This document shows positions 1-8,776 of a DNA stretch of 32,382 nt, one piece after another (position 1 is the first letter of the stretch; every line of letters starts with the position of its first letter). This DNA is from Chloroflexus sp. MS-G (GTDB taxonomy: Bacteria > Chloroflexota > Chloroflexia > Chloroflexales > Chloroflexaceae). Below the pieces are notes generated by a model, which had not been told where the DNA came from, made no database searches, and saw only the letters and a list, made by a program, of their open reading frames with translations. The stretch is taken from contig NZ_JPIM01000051.1 of NCBI RefSeq assembly GCF_000735195.1, forward strand, positions 1-32,382, read 5' to 3'. The position numbers and the translations under genes were made by a program.

Positions 1-3000
1 CACCAACCGGTCGGCCAGTGCATCGTATACCGGGTCGCTACTACTCGCCACATCGTGACGCAAGTCAAGCGCATAGGTTGTAGTCAGCGTCTCGACCACG
101 TTGTCATCAATCGCCTGCACCGTGACCGTTTGCGCCGTATTCCAGTTCGTCGGCGTAAAGGTCAACGTCAGCGTCGGCTGACCGTTCAGCAGCAGTTGAC
201 CACTGCTCCCCACCAGCGGCGATGCCGCGCTTACCAGCTCCGGCGTAATAGTGATCGTTACTGCGGCTAACGGACGGGTTGCCAGACGCACCGTATAGCT
301 CGCCGCTGCACCGCCCTCGGCCACCGTCAGGCTGGTTGGCGTGATGAGCAAGCCAGCGCTGTCGTTCTCCTGCACCACCACCCGCACTAGCCGGTCGGCC
401 AGTGCATCGTACACCGGGTCACTGCTACTGGCCACCTCGTGCCGCAGATCGAGGTCGTAGGTCGTGGTCAGCGTCTCGACCACGTTGTCATCAATCGCCT
501 GCACCGTGACCGTTTGCGCCGTATTCCAGTTCGTCGGCGTAAAGGTCAACGTCAGCGTCGGCTGACCGTTCAGCAGCAGTTGACCACTGCTCCCCACCAG
601 CGGCGATGCCGCGCTTACCAGCTCCGGCGTAATGGTGACCGTTACATTCGCCAGAGGTTGGCTTGCCAGACGCACCGTATAGCTCGCCGCTGGCCCACCC
701 TCGGCTACCGTCAGGCTGGTTTGGCTAAGGATAAGGGCAGCGTTATCGTTTTCGATGATCGTCACCGGCAACAACGATGGTGGAAGCGCGTTGTACATCG
801 CATCACCGGCGCTGGTTGCAGTATGACGTAGGTGAACAAGATAGGTCGTGGCCGGATCGAGCGCTTCATCGATCTGGTCATCGATCACTTGCACATTAAC
901 AAGCTGTGGCGTATTCCAATTATCTGGCGTGAACGTCAGAGTCAGGGTTGCCGAGCCATTGAGACGAACCTGATCATTACTTCCGATCAATGGCGAAGGT
1001 GGTACAACAATTTCGGGTGTAATAGTGATTGTAACCGGTGCAACAGGACGACTATTGAGACGAACGCTATACGAAGCAGTTGCCCCTTCATTCAGTGTCA
1101 GATTCGCCGGTGTTAGCACAATACCGGCCAGATCGTTATCAATGACAGTGACTGCAACATTCGCTGTCAGGCCATTGTAGAAGGTATCGGTACTACTTGC
1201 GCTATGCGTAATCTGCACAACCTCGCTGATACCTTCATCAATGTCATCATCGAGAGCCTTTACACGCACTGTTTGAAAAACATTCCAGTTGGTTGGAGTA
1301 AAGAACAGAGTTATCGGTGCCGGTGTGGTCTGGCCATCAAGTAAGACCTGTGTTGACGGTGTAATAGTCACGACCACATTTGCTGTTGGCTGCGTTGCCA
1401 GACGCACGGTATAACTTACCGCTGGCCCACCTTCGGCTACTGTCAAACTGAAGGGTAAGGTGACAATAGCCGCCACATCGTTGTCGGCGATCCGCACGCT
1501 CAGCACAGGCAGACTCAAGCCCTGATAGAAGGGATCGGTACTAGTTGCCGTATGACTCACCGATCCCGGATGAGGGGTTGCCTCGGCAATCCGATCATCG
1601 ATCGCCTGCACAGTCACTGTTTGCGGAGCGGCCCAATTATCCGGCGTAAAGATGAGAGTTGGGGGTATTGTCGTTACCTGAACGCCGGTAAGCGTAATCG
1701 TCACCGGTGCTGTCGGACGGCTGTTCAATCTAACGGTATAGGTACCATCTGGGCCACCTTCGGCTACATCAACAACCGACGGTTGGACAACGATACCGGC
1801 CTGATCGTTATCCTGGATGGTGAGCGCATGGGTATCTGGTGAACCGATCGTGGCATTAACCGCCGATGTAAGCCGAACAATGACCGTCTCATCAGCTTCA
1901 TCTTCAGGATCGTCAATAATCGGGATCAGTAAACGGGCAGCACTGGCTCCTGCCGGTATCACAATTGTGCCCGCACGGAGACCGTGATCGTCTAGAGAGG
2001 CTGTACCGGTGACGGTATAACTCACCTGGGCATCAACCGCCGAGACCGGCTCCAGGCGGATGGTCACGGCAGCCAGACCATCACCTTCATCTATGATACC
2101 GGCAGCACTGACAAAACGGACTACTGGTGGTGGACTGGTATCGACAATCGTAACAGTTGCAGTACCGGGAATACCGATAAAACCACCTTCTGGATTGAGT
2201 AAGCGTAGTCTGAATGTCTCGGCAGGTTCGTAGAGGTCATCGGCGATGATACGAACGGTAAATGTTTTTTGCTGTTCACCGACTGCAAAAACTAACACCC
2301 CATTGGTAGGGAGATAATCGACATCGGGCAATGCACTACCGGCAATCGTTTCATACCGCACGCGCACCGTCTGCTCGGCAGGCGAGCCAAGGCGAACCGT
2401 TACCGTCAAGGTACCTGCATTTTCATTGACGCTTATATTCTCATTAGCAAAAAAGAGGATTGACTCGCCAGGGCGCGGGGTCGGGGTACTGGTTGGTACC
2501 GGTGTTGCTGTCCGCGTTGGCGTGGCAGTACTTGTCGGTATCGCGGTAACGACACGAGTTGGCGTCACTGTTGGCGTTGCCGTAGCAGTACGGGTTGGCG
2601 TCGCCGTGGGTGATGGTAGTGACGTTGGTGGCGGTGGTGGCGGCGGAGGTGGAGAAGTTACAATCGGCGTTGGGGTCAACGTTGGCAATGGAGTGCGCGT
2701 AGGCGGTACTGTGCGAGTAGGTGTGGCCGTCCGGGTCGGGGTCGCGGTTGGCAATGCGGTCGGTGTATTTGTCGGAGTCGGAGTAGGGGTACGGGTAGCT
2801 GTTGGCGTGGAGGTCGCCGTAGCAGTCGGTGTGGCAGTCGGCGTAGGTGTTGCGGTGGGCACCTCGATAACCACAACCGGTACGTCCTCTATCTGATCAG
2901 GTTCAGGGGTCTGTACTGGAGTTGGACTCTCATCAGGTACAATGATACTGGGATTAATCGGTGGCAATTGCAGCCCACCACCCCAGGGACTGTAATCAAC

Positions 3001-3201
3001 CCGACCAGTATTGAAATCACCACTAAACCACTCCATACGTGGGGCGACCTGATTGATCATCAGATTGATGACCAACGAAATCAACCCCAACAGGAGGAGG
3101 AGCGCAGCGAGAATCAGCCAGGGTAACGGTTGTTGCCAACGATCATACCTAAGCAGCCGATTCCATGCGGGTTGCCGGTTTTTCAGGAGTGGTGGTATCA
3201 T
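1..3201 (-). CDS. Membrane-anchored Thr/Pro-linker surface protein with Calx-beta repeats (partial)
   Basis: The minus strand is open from an ATG at 3201 to the left window edge (1067 codons, no stop), so the C-terminus is missing. The N-terminus is basic (KNR, RLLR, R21), followed by one hydrophobic segment at about residues 26-49 ([18 protein letters not shown]). This predicts a signal anchor with the rest outside the cell. Residues ~85-246 are a low-complexity linker of TPT/TAT units with a run of eight prolines. From ~249 onward come tandem Calx-beta-type domains with recurring signatures such as FTPxNW, VxAxDD, TVAEGGP and DND. Such domains are known as calcium-binding or adhesive beta-sandwich modules. 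A cell-surface adhesion or matrix role is inferred. The ATG lies inside the kinase gene (53-bp overlap) without a clear Shine-Dalgarno, so translational coupling is likely and the exact start is uncertain. Confidence 0.85.
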   Translation of the reverse strand, partial: MIPPLLKNRQPAWNRLLRYDRWQQPLPWLILAALLLLLGLISLVINLMINQVAPRMEWFSGDFNTGRVDYSPWGGGLQLPPINPSIIVPDESPTPVQTPEPDQIEDVPVVVIEVPTATPTPTATPTATATSTPTATRTPTPTPTNTPTALPTATPTRTATPTRTVPPTRTPLPTLTPTPIVTSPPPPPPPPPTSLPSPTATPTRTATATPTVTPTRVVTAIPTSTATPTRTATPVPTSTPTPRPGESILFFANENISVNENAGTLTVTVRLGSPAEQTVRVRYETIAGSALPDVDYLPTNGVLVFAVGEQQKTFTVRIIADDLYEPAETFRLRLLNPEGGFIGIPGTATVTIVDTSPPPVVRFVSAAGIIDEGDGLAAVTIRLEPVSAVDAQVSYTVTGTASLDDHGLRAGTIVIPAGASAARLLIPIIDDPEDEADETVIVRLTSAVNATIGSPDTHALTIQDNDQAGIVVQPSVVDVAEGGPDGTYTVRLNSRPTAPVTITLTGVQVTTIPPTLIFTPDNWAAPQTVTVQAIDDRIAEATPHPGSVSHTATSTDPFYQGLSLPVLSVRIADNDVAAIVTLPFSLTVAEGGPAVSYTVRLATQPTANVVVTITPSTQVLLDGQTTPAPITLFFTPTNWNVFQTVRVKALDDDIDEGISEVVQITHSASSTDTFYNGLTANVAVTVIDNDLAGIVLTPANLTLNEGATASYSVRLNSRPVAPVTITITPEIVVPPSPLIGSNDQVRLNGSATLTLTFTPDNWNTPQLVNVQVIDDQIDEALDPATTYLVHLRHTATSAGDAMYNALPPSLLPVTIIENDNAALILSQTSLTVAEGGPAASYTVRLASQPLANVTVTITPELVSAASPLVGSSGQLLLNGQPTLTLTFTPTNWNTAQTVTVQAIDDNVVETLTTTYDLDLRHEVASSSDPVYDALADRLVRVVVQENDSAGLLITPTSLTVAEGGAAASYTVRLATRPLAAVTITITPELVSAASPLVGSSGQLLLNGQPTLTLTFTPTNWNTAQTVTVQAIDDNVVETLTTTYALDLRHDVASSSDPVYDALADRLV
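83..633. repeat. Near-identical tandem Calx-beta DNA repeats, period 384 bp
   Basis: Bases 83-249 and 467-633 read as identical over 167 bp, and similarity continues on both sides with a constant offset of 384 bp (128 codons). They encode successive Calx-beta units of the partial surface protein. Units further right (about 770-1800) keep the same protein pattern but have diverged in DNA. The leftmost units are therefore probably recent duplications or have been homogenised by gene conversion. Confidence 0.85.
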
Positions 3202-5407
3202 CGGCGTACCGTAATGTAAAGAAGAATGTACTGCCCTGTCCTGGTGTGCTTTCGACGCCAATCGTGCCACCCAAGCGCTCGATCAGTTGCTTACAAATCG
3301 CCAGACCAAGCCCAATACCGCGTTCACTCGAGTTAATCCCTTCGTTAACCCCTTCACCGCGGAAAAAGCGCTCAAAGATTTGCTCGTGGAGATGATGCGG
3401 TATCCCGCGACCGGTATCACTTACCTCAATGCGTAGCGCATCGCGTTGGGGAATGGCACAAACCGTAATCCTTCCGGTGTCGGTATACCGCCGCGCATTA
3501 TCGAGCAATTGAAGCGTGATAGTACGTACATGCTCGGCGTCGGCCAGCACTTTTGGCAACTTCTTCGGCAGCTCAACTTCGAGCTGTAATCCTTTCGCTT
3601 TAATCGGCCCACGAACCTGCCAAATTGCATCTTCAATCGGCGGTTGTACATCGATAGGCTCGATAACAGACCTAAGTGTTCCGGAGTCGAGATTAGCAAT
3701 GGTGATTGCATTGCTAATCAGCGTCGTCATATTATTTGCCTGCAAGCGAATGGCTTCCACAAAAGATTTCTGTTCATCAGCGAGCGGACCGGCCAGACCA
3801 CGCGCCAGGAGATCAGCATTTCCGCGAATCACCGTTAGCGGTGTACGCAATTCATGCGAAATCGTACCGATAAAGTTTGTCTTTGCCCGATCAACCATCA
3901 CCTCCTTGGTGAGATCTTGCAGGATGGCGACATAGCCCAACAAGTGGCCGTTATCCTCACGCACTTCGGCCACTGAAAGTCGGATAATATAATTGCCAAG
4001 CGAATACAGATCGTGCGCCCGTTGATCACCAAACCCAGGTACACCTTCGGTCAATGGCGTAAGTGGCAAGTCACTCAAGCGTTTGGGAAAAGAAGCATCT
4101 TCTGCCAGGCCAAGCAAGCGACGGGTTGCGCGGTTGATTGAACGAATTTCACCCTGAACATCGGTAAAAATAATACCGTCAGTAATACTCTCGACAATTG
4201 CCGCCCGTTGGCGCGCCTCAGCCCGCACCTTAGCAATAAGCTCAACCAGAGAATCGGTCATGCGGTTAAAATGTCGCGCCAGCTCGCCGATCTCATTTTG
4301 AGAAGATACTCGTGCGCGCCGCTGAAGATCACCGTCCACAATTGCACGAGCAGTTTCTGCCAACTCCTCAAGCGGTCGCGTAATGCGTTGAGTGACCCAC
4401 AAGCCAATGACAGCGATCGTCAACCCCAGGCCAAGCGTCACGACTGCCAACAGTGGACTAATGTTATTCCACGACAGCAGTACTTCTTCCCGAGCACGAA
4501 CAGTCGCCAGAATACCAACCCGACTACCACGGATCGTTAACGGCACGTATGCCAATTGATATTCCTTACCATCAATGGTTTCAACGGTAAAGAGTGATTG
4601 TCCGTATAGGTCAGCATTCTTTTCTATCAGTTTTGTCACCACATCCGATCTCAACGATGGTGGCCGAACAAGACTACTAAATGTGCTGGCGATAGTCGCG
4701 CCGTCCTTATCGTATAGGATAATCCCATCCAGTCGTGCCTGTTTGAGCATCTCATTGAGCAGTTTATCGAGCCGATTGGCTACAATCAGCCCGCCAACCA
4801 CCTCTTCACCCTGGCGTACTGGTGTGATAGTAGCCAGATACACTGTTTGCGTATTGCTAAATTGGATCAGACCGGCATACTTGTCACCGCGTTCGTCGGC
4901 TTTACCCTGTAAAACAAGGGAAGTGAACCAGGCACTGCTAAGGTCAGATGAAGCATGGGTGATATACTCGTTGTTGGTTGCCTCAGGTAGACGCTCGAAA
5001 TCGGCGATAGTGCGGCCATCACGGCCAAAGGCGATCAAGCGATCAAGGCGGACATCAATTCGTTGGATACCCTGACGAAAGAATGGATCAAGCGCTCTGC
5101 GCAAACCGTCGCGATCGTCGGACGCAAAGGCTTCAGCAACAGCCGGCGCATTAATACTGTCGTTCCGCTGGGCAAAAGCGACTTCGCGCAAAAAACTAAG
5201 GTTAGCCTGTTCTTGTACAAAAAAAGTATCGTTGACCGTCCTGGTTGCTGCGGCTAACTCATTATCAAAACGATCTTGTTGCTGCCGGGCAAGGAAAAAC
5301 GCAACAATTGATAGGCCCACGATGGCGACTAAGACCGCGAGGACGAGGAAGGGGCCAATGATCTGATATTTGAGTTGGCTTTGCAGCTCCTTTATTAGCC
5401 GCCTCAT
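3149..5407 (-). CDS. Membrane sensor histidine kinase (extracellular sensor-HAMP-PAS-HisKA-HATPase)
   Basis: A 752-residue sensor kinase. Transmembrane segment 1 lies at ~15-40 and segment 2 at ~316-339, enclosing a ~275-residue extracytoplasmic sensor region that is probably double-Cache-like (inferred from size and topology). A HAMP domain (~337-391) and a PAS domain (~400-500) follow. The HisKA motif [10 protein letters not shown] puts the phosphorylated histidine at H518. The ATPase has the N-box around N637, DTGRG at 664-668 and GIGLGL at 697-702. It resembles PhoR/WalK-type kinases. No response regulator lies beside it in the window. The 3' end overlaps the start of the Calx-beta surface protein, suggesting one transcript. 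No strong Shine-Dalgarno precedes the ATG; GGGTAGG 6-12 bases upstream is weak. Confidence 0.95.
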   Translation of the reverse strand: MRRLIKELQSQLKYQIIGPFLVLAVLVAIVGLSIVAFFLARQQQDRFDNELAAATRTVNDTFFVQEQANLSFLREVAFAQRNDSINAPAVAEAFASDDRDGLRRALDPFFRQGIQRIDVRLDRLIAFGRDGRTIADFERLPEATNNEYITHASSDLSSAWFTSLVLQGKADERGDKYAGLIQFSNTQTVYLATITPVRQGEEVVGGLIVANRLDKLLNEMLKQARLDGIILYDKDGATIASTFSSLVRPPSLRSDVVTKLIEKNADLYGQSLFTVETIDGKEYQLAYVPLTIRGSRVGILATVRAREEVLLSWNNISPLLAVVTLGLGLTIAVIGLWVTQRITRPLEELAETARAIVDGDLQRRARVSSQNEIGELARHFNRMTDSLVELIAKVRAEARQRAAIVESITDGIIFTDVQGEIRSINRATRRLLGLAEDASFPKRLSDLPLTPLTEGVPGFGDQRAHDLYSLGNYIIRLSVAEVREDNGHLLGYVAILQDLTKEVMVDRAKTNFIGTISHELRTPLTVIRGNADLLARGLAGPLADEQKSFVEAIRLQANNMTTLISNAITIANLDSGTLRSVIEPIDVQPPIEDAIWQVRGPIKAKGLQLEVELPKKLPKVLADAEHVRTITLQLLDNARRYTDTGRITVCAIPQRDALRIEVSDTGRGIPHHLHEQIFERFFRGEGVNEGINSSERGIGLGLAICKQLIERLGGTIGVESTPGQGSTFFFTLRYADDTTTPEKPATRMESAA

Positions 5408-5524
5408 AACAACCTACCCGGCACAAGGAGGTCTGTCGTTGATCAGCGAAAAGGATGTGAGTCACAGGAATTGTTCCATCGGTCCCAATCATGAACAGGC
5501 TCACAAACTCTAGCGCTCACCAAT

Positions 5525-5553
5525 AGTATAAGACAGGTTGTTGCGCTTGCGAA
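5525..5553 (-). promoter_or_regulatory. Putative sigma70-type promoter of the sensor kinase gene
   Basis: On the minus strand TTCGCA (5553-5548) and TATACT (5530-5525) are separated by 17 bp, matching consensus at 4/6 and 5/6 positions. It lies about 110 bp upstream of the kinase ATG in an AT-rich intergenic stretch (5408-5757) where no other gene was seen. Confidence 0.55.
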
Positions 5554-5702
5554 TACCTTTTTAATGGCAAATGGTTAACAGTTTATTTATATAGGCACAT
5601 AAAGCTATTAATACAATCGGTAATAGTACAATCTGGCGTATGAGATGTTATTATCTGCATGAAAGCCAGCTTTTGCTGTATCAGTACTCTTGCAAACAAC
5701 CG

Positions 5703-5711
5703 TGCTATAAT
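5703..5711 (+). promoter_or_regulatory. Extended -10 promoter of the PhnP-like gene
   Basis: TGC-TATAAT is a perfect extended -10 element on the plus strand, with no convincing -35 at 17 bp. It predicts a transcript start near 5718, about 40 bases before the ATG at 5758. It lies downstream of an alternative in-frame ATG at 5659, which argues against that longer start. Confidence 0.65.
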
Positions 5712-5757
5712 ACCGATGTATTGTGGTATTCATCCGTTATTCATCTTTACAGAACGC

Positions 5758-6510
5758 ATGCATCTACACTTTCTTGGTACCGGTACATCAATGGGAGTTC
5801 CCGTAATTGGCTGCGATTGCCCAATCTGCACCTCATCGGATCCTCGTCATCACCGATTACGTACCTCGGCCCTGGTGCGAAGCCACGGTTTACATATTCT
5901 CATCGATGTCGGTCCCGATTTTCGGATGCAAGCGCTACGAGCAAACCTGCGTCGCATCGATGCGGTACTACTTACCCATGCCCATTTCGACCACGTCGCC
6001 GGTATCGACGACCTGCGTCCATTCTGTATGCGCCAGGGAACGCTGCCAATCTACGGGAGTGCACAAACGCTGGCTGATGTACGGCAACGCTTTGCGTATG
6101 CCTTCGATGACACTTCCCAAGGCTCCTCGCGCCCGTCGATTACCCTTCATACGATTGAGGGGCCTTTTCAGATCGGGCCTTTGACGGTACTTCCGCTTGC
6201 CATTCCCCATGGCACCTGGACGATTACTGCCTATCGGATCGGACCATTGGGCTATGTCACCGATGCCAGCGCTATTCCGCCGGCGGCTATGGAGGCCCTC
6301 CGCGGTGTGCAAGTGCTGGTGCTCAATGCGTTACGTGCAGAACCACATCCAACCCACCTCTCGATTGCTGAGGCAGGTGAAGTTGCCCGAATAATTGGTG
6401 CTCCACGTACATTTCTCGTCCATATGACGCATACGGTCGATTATCGGGCCGATTATGGTCTACCTTCGGGCGTTACCTTTGCTTACGATGGGCTTGAAAT
6501 TGAAATCTAA
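5758..6510 (+). CDS. PhnP-like metallo-beta-lactamase fold phosphodiesterase
   Basis: A 250-residue MBL-fold hydrolase. The core metal motif is THAHFDH, giving H74, H76, D78 and H79 as active-site metal ligands. Near the N-terminus C19, C21 and C24 (CDCPIC) match the structural zinc site of PhnP-type proteins, and GTGTSMGVPVIGC is typical of that branch. PhnP proteins hydrolyse 5-phosphoribosyl 1,2-cyclic phosphate in phosphonate use, but no phn genes lie nearby, so the substrate here is open; a general cyclic-phosphate phosphodiesterase is possible. I chose the ATG at 5758 because the family begins with MxxxFLGTG and because a TATAAT box lies inside the longer alternative (ATG 5659). The gene is followed after 8 bases by a glycosyltransferase on the same strand. 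Confidence 0.9.
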   Translation: MHLHFLGTGTSMGVPVIGCDCPICTSSDPRHHRLRTSALVRSHGLHILIDVGPDFRMQALRANLRRIDAVLLTHAHFDHVAGIDDLRPFCMRQGTLPIYGSAQTLADVRQRFAYAFDDTSQGSSRPSITLHTIEGPFQIGPLTVLPLAIPHGTWTITAYRIGPLGYVTDASAIPPAAMEALRGVQVLVLNALRAEPHPTHLSIAEAGEVARIIGAPRTFLVHMTHTVDYRADYGLPSGVTFAYDGLEIEI

Positions 6511-6518
6511 AAACCGAG

Positions 6519-7640
6519 ATGATTCGATTTGCTATTGATGCGCGGTTGCATGCTTACCGGCAAGGCGGTATTACCCACTATACACGTAGCCTGATCAAGG
6601 CTATGATCCCCTTGCTGGCAGACGATGAGGAGCTACTTGTCCTTGAACACGTGCGATCCCGCATCCCGCTGGTACCAATCGCACGTCGTACACATCTGTT
6701 GACCCCACCGCATCATCGTCTTGAGCAAATCTGCTTACCGATTGAAATCACGCTCCGTCGTCCCACGCTGTTGCACAGTCCCGATTTTATTCCACCCTTC
6801 TTACGCCCCTGCCCGGCAGTCATTACGATCCACGACCTGGCCTTTCTGCACTTTCCGGAGATTCTCGACCAGGCAGCGCGACGTTATTACGGTCAGATTC
6901 AGCGCGCTGCAACTAGTGCCGAGGCCATTATCACCATCTCACAGGCAACGCGGGATGACATTATTGATCGCCTTGGCGTTCCACCGGAACGGATTACGGT
7001 TATTTACGCGGCAGCCGATGAGCGGTTTCAGCCATGGTCATTACCGCCTGGTGCTACGCGAACCATTGATGGGAAAACACTCACTGCCGATACCTTTATG
7101 CTCTTCGTCAGCACGATTGAACCACGCAAAAATATTCCTACGCTGTTGCGCGCACTACGCATTTGTTGCGACCGTAGACCATCTACCAACTATCACCTGG
7201 TGTTAGCCGGGGCACGAGGCTGGCTTGATCAACCAATTCTGGAACTGATCGGTGAGCTAGGTCTAAGTGACCGCATTACACGGGTCGGTTTTGTTGGCGG
7301 CGATGATCTGCACTGGTTATATGCAGCCTGTCGTCTTTATCTCAACCCGTCGCGCTATGAAGGGTTTGGGCTACCGGCGCTCGAGGCTCTGGCCTGCGGC
7401 GCACCGGCCATTGTCTCTGATACCAGCAGCTTCCCTGAAGTCGTTGGTGATGCAGCCTGGCTGGCGCCACCTCTTGATCCGATTGCCTGGGCCGACCTGA
7501 TCGAGCACCTCTGGCACGATGAAGCAACAAGACGCGATCTCGCTCGACGTGGGCCACAACAGGCTGCCCGCTTTTCGTGGACAACAGCGGCCAGGCAGAC
7601 CTTACACCTCTACCGACAAGTGATCGGACGAGATGAGTAA
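6519..7640 (+). CDS. Glycosyltransferase family 4 (GT-B)
   Basis: A 373-residue GT4-type glycosyltransferase. The N-terminal half starts with the family pattern IDARLHAYRQGGITHYTRSL. The C-terminal nucleotide-sugar domain shows EPRKNI and the E-x7-E signature in YEGFGLPALEA, whose glutamates contact the donor. Proteins of this class transfer mannose, glucose or related sugars to lipids or glycans at the inner face of the membrane. The exact donor and acceptor cannot be read from the sequence. Only 8 bases separate it from the PhnP-like gene, so the two probably share a transcript that ends at the hairpin centred near 7711. Confidence 0.92.
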   Translation: MIRFAIDARLHAYRQGGITHYTRSLIKAMIPLLADDEELLVLEHVRSRIPLVPIARRTHLLTPPHHRLEQICLPIEITLRRPTLLHSPDFIPPFLRPCPAVITIHDLAFLHFPEILDQAARRYYGQIQRAATSAEAIITISQATRDDIIDRLGVPPERITVIYAAADERFQPWSLPPGATRTIDGKTLTADTFMLFVSTIEPRKNIPTLLRALRICCDRRPSTNYHLVLAGARGWLDQPILELIGELGLSDRITRVGFVGGDDLHWLYAACRLYLNPSRYEGFGLPALEALACGAPAIVSDTSSFPEVVGDAAWLAPPLDPIAWADLIEHLWHDEATRRDLARRGPQQAARFSWTTAARQTLHLYRQVIGRDE

Positions 7641-7693
7641 CAATCAACTCGGATGAGACAAACTTTGCTGAAGCAGGGTCGCACCGGAACAGA

Positions 7694-7728
7694 GCCGGTA
7701 GGACAACCGCGTCGGTCATCCTACCGGC
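7694..7728. terminator. Hairpin between convergent genes, possible bidirectional terminator
   Basis: GCCGGTAGGA (7694-7703) and TCCTACCGGC (7719-7728) are perfect 10-bp inverted arms. A further ACC/GGT pairing is possible inside the loop. The hairpin lies between the ends of the glycosyltransferase (7640) and the eIF2B-like gene (7757). No clear T-tract follows on either side, so termination is inferred from position and stem strength. Confidence 0.5.
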
Positions 7729-7756
7729 AGGAACCGTTCAGATCAAAGGACACGTC

Positions 7757-8689
7757 TCACTCGTACCGCTCATCCAAATCAGCCTGGAGCAGGGGATGCA
7801 AATGTGTTGCCGCTAACCAGGCCTCGATGCCTACCGGCGGTGAAATACCTCGTTCGGAAATAATCCCAGTCAGCAGATCGAGTGGTGTGCGATCGGCATA
7901 GGCGGTATGCACCGTAATACCTGGGGGCACATCTGACCAGACCTGATGCGACACCATCGGAAACTGTTGGGGTAAGCGGTACCCTGGCGGTAATAGCTTC
8001 TCACTTGAACAAAGCGTATAAAACGGCACACTCATCGCGTGGGCTGCCAGAGCCAGCGGGTACGTACCCACGCGGTTGATTAAACCTTCACTCCCGATCA
8101 AATCAGCCCCGACCAAAACAAGATGACACTGCGCAACGTGTGTAGCCGCCGAAGCATCGGTTATCAAGGTCGTGTGAATACCACTGGCTGCTAATTCTCC
8201 GGCTAACATACGGCCCTCGCCAATCGGCCGACTCTCGGTACAAATCACCCGCGGCCGACGACCGGCGCGTTGAGCGTGGCGCAATGCGGCACGTACTGTT
8301 GTACTCCGACCAATTGTCAAAATAACAGCTTCTTCACCGATCAAACGCAACGTCGTTTCAGCAATTGCTGCCTCATGCACATGGAGACGACGACGAAAGT
8401 CGTTTGTCGTTTCATCAACAAAACGCAACGCCGTTTCACAATCGGTTGCTTCTTCTAACCGCCAGAGCAAACCGTTAACCAGATTCACCAATGGCGCCAT
8501 CGTTGGGTGGCTACGAATTAATGCTCGCCCAACGGTCAGAATCTCACGTTGCACATCGGCGTGATCGGCCATCGGACGACTACGTACTGCCCGTGCCAGA
8601 ATCCCCGCACACTTTTGGGCAATTTCCACTGCGCCTGAGACCGTATCGGACGCAATCTCGGCAACGGATCGGGCGATAAATGGATCCAT
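7757..8689 (-). CDS. eIF2B alpha/beta/delta-like protein (possible sugar-phosphate isomerase relative)
   Basis: A 310-residue protein with an N-terminal helical region (~1-105) and the eIF2B/MtnA Rossmann-like domain. Seen motifs are CTESRPIGEGRMLA, LVGADLIGSEGLINRVGTYPLA and SEKLLP. The family includes methylthioribose-1-phosphate isomerase, ribose-1,5-bisphosphate isomerase and eIF2B regulatory subunits. The Asp of the GAD motif is present. The loop that carries the catalytic Cys in the isomerases here reads LTIGRSTTV, with no Cys, so isomerase activity is doubtful and a ligand-binding role is possible. I chose the ATG at 8689 because AGGA lies 7-8 bases upstream; an in-frame ATG at 8749 lacks this support. 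It follows the hybrid kinase gene by 87 bases on the same strand. Confidence 0.85.
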   Translation of the reverse strand: MDPFIARSVAEIASDTVSGAVEIAQKCAGILARAVRSRPMADHADVQREILTVGRALIRSHPTMAPLVNLVNGLLWRLEEATDCETALRFVDETTNDFRRRLHVHEAAIAETTLRLIGEEAVILTIGRSTTVRAALRHAQRAGRRPRVICTESRPIGEGRMLAGELAASGIHTTLITDASAATHVAQCHLVLVGADLIGSEGLINRVGTYPLALAAHAMSVPFYTLCSSEKLLPPGYRLPQQFPMVSHQVWSDVPPGITVHTAYADRTPLDLLTGIISERGISPPVGIEAWLAATHLHPLLQADLDERYE

Positions 8690-8776
8690 GGGATTTCCTG
8701 TACCGGTATTCAATGTATCTGATAATGCCCACCTGTCGAATCTTACCATAGGACAATCAGGCGGTGCTGAGAAGAA

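Noticed and set aside
55..1842. Several plus-strand ORFs of 70-130 codons at the left edge
   Set aside because: They are Arg-rich shadows of the continuous Calx-beta frame on the minus strand, and they repeat only because that gene repeats.
2426..2896. Plus-strand ORF rich in Val-Gly repeats
   Set aside because: It is the complement of the Thr/Pro linker of the minus-strand surface protein; the low-complexity pattern comes from the ACN-CCN codon repeats.
5265..5504. Minus-strand 79-codon ORF at the kinase start
   Set aside because: It overlaps the first membrane segment of the kinase in another frame and is Arg/Pro/Cys-rich like other shadows.
5659..5757. N-terminal extension of the PhnP-like protein
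   Set aside because: It contains the likely promoter and does not fit the family's N-terminus.
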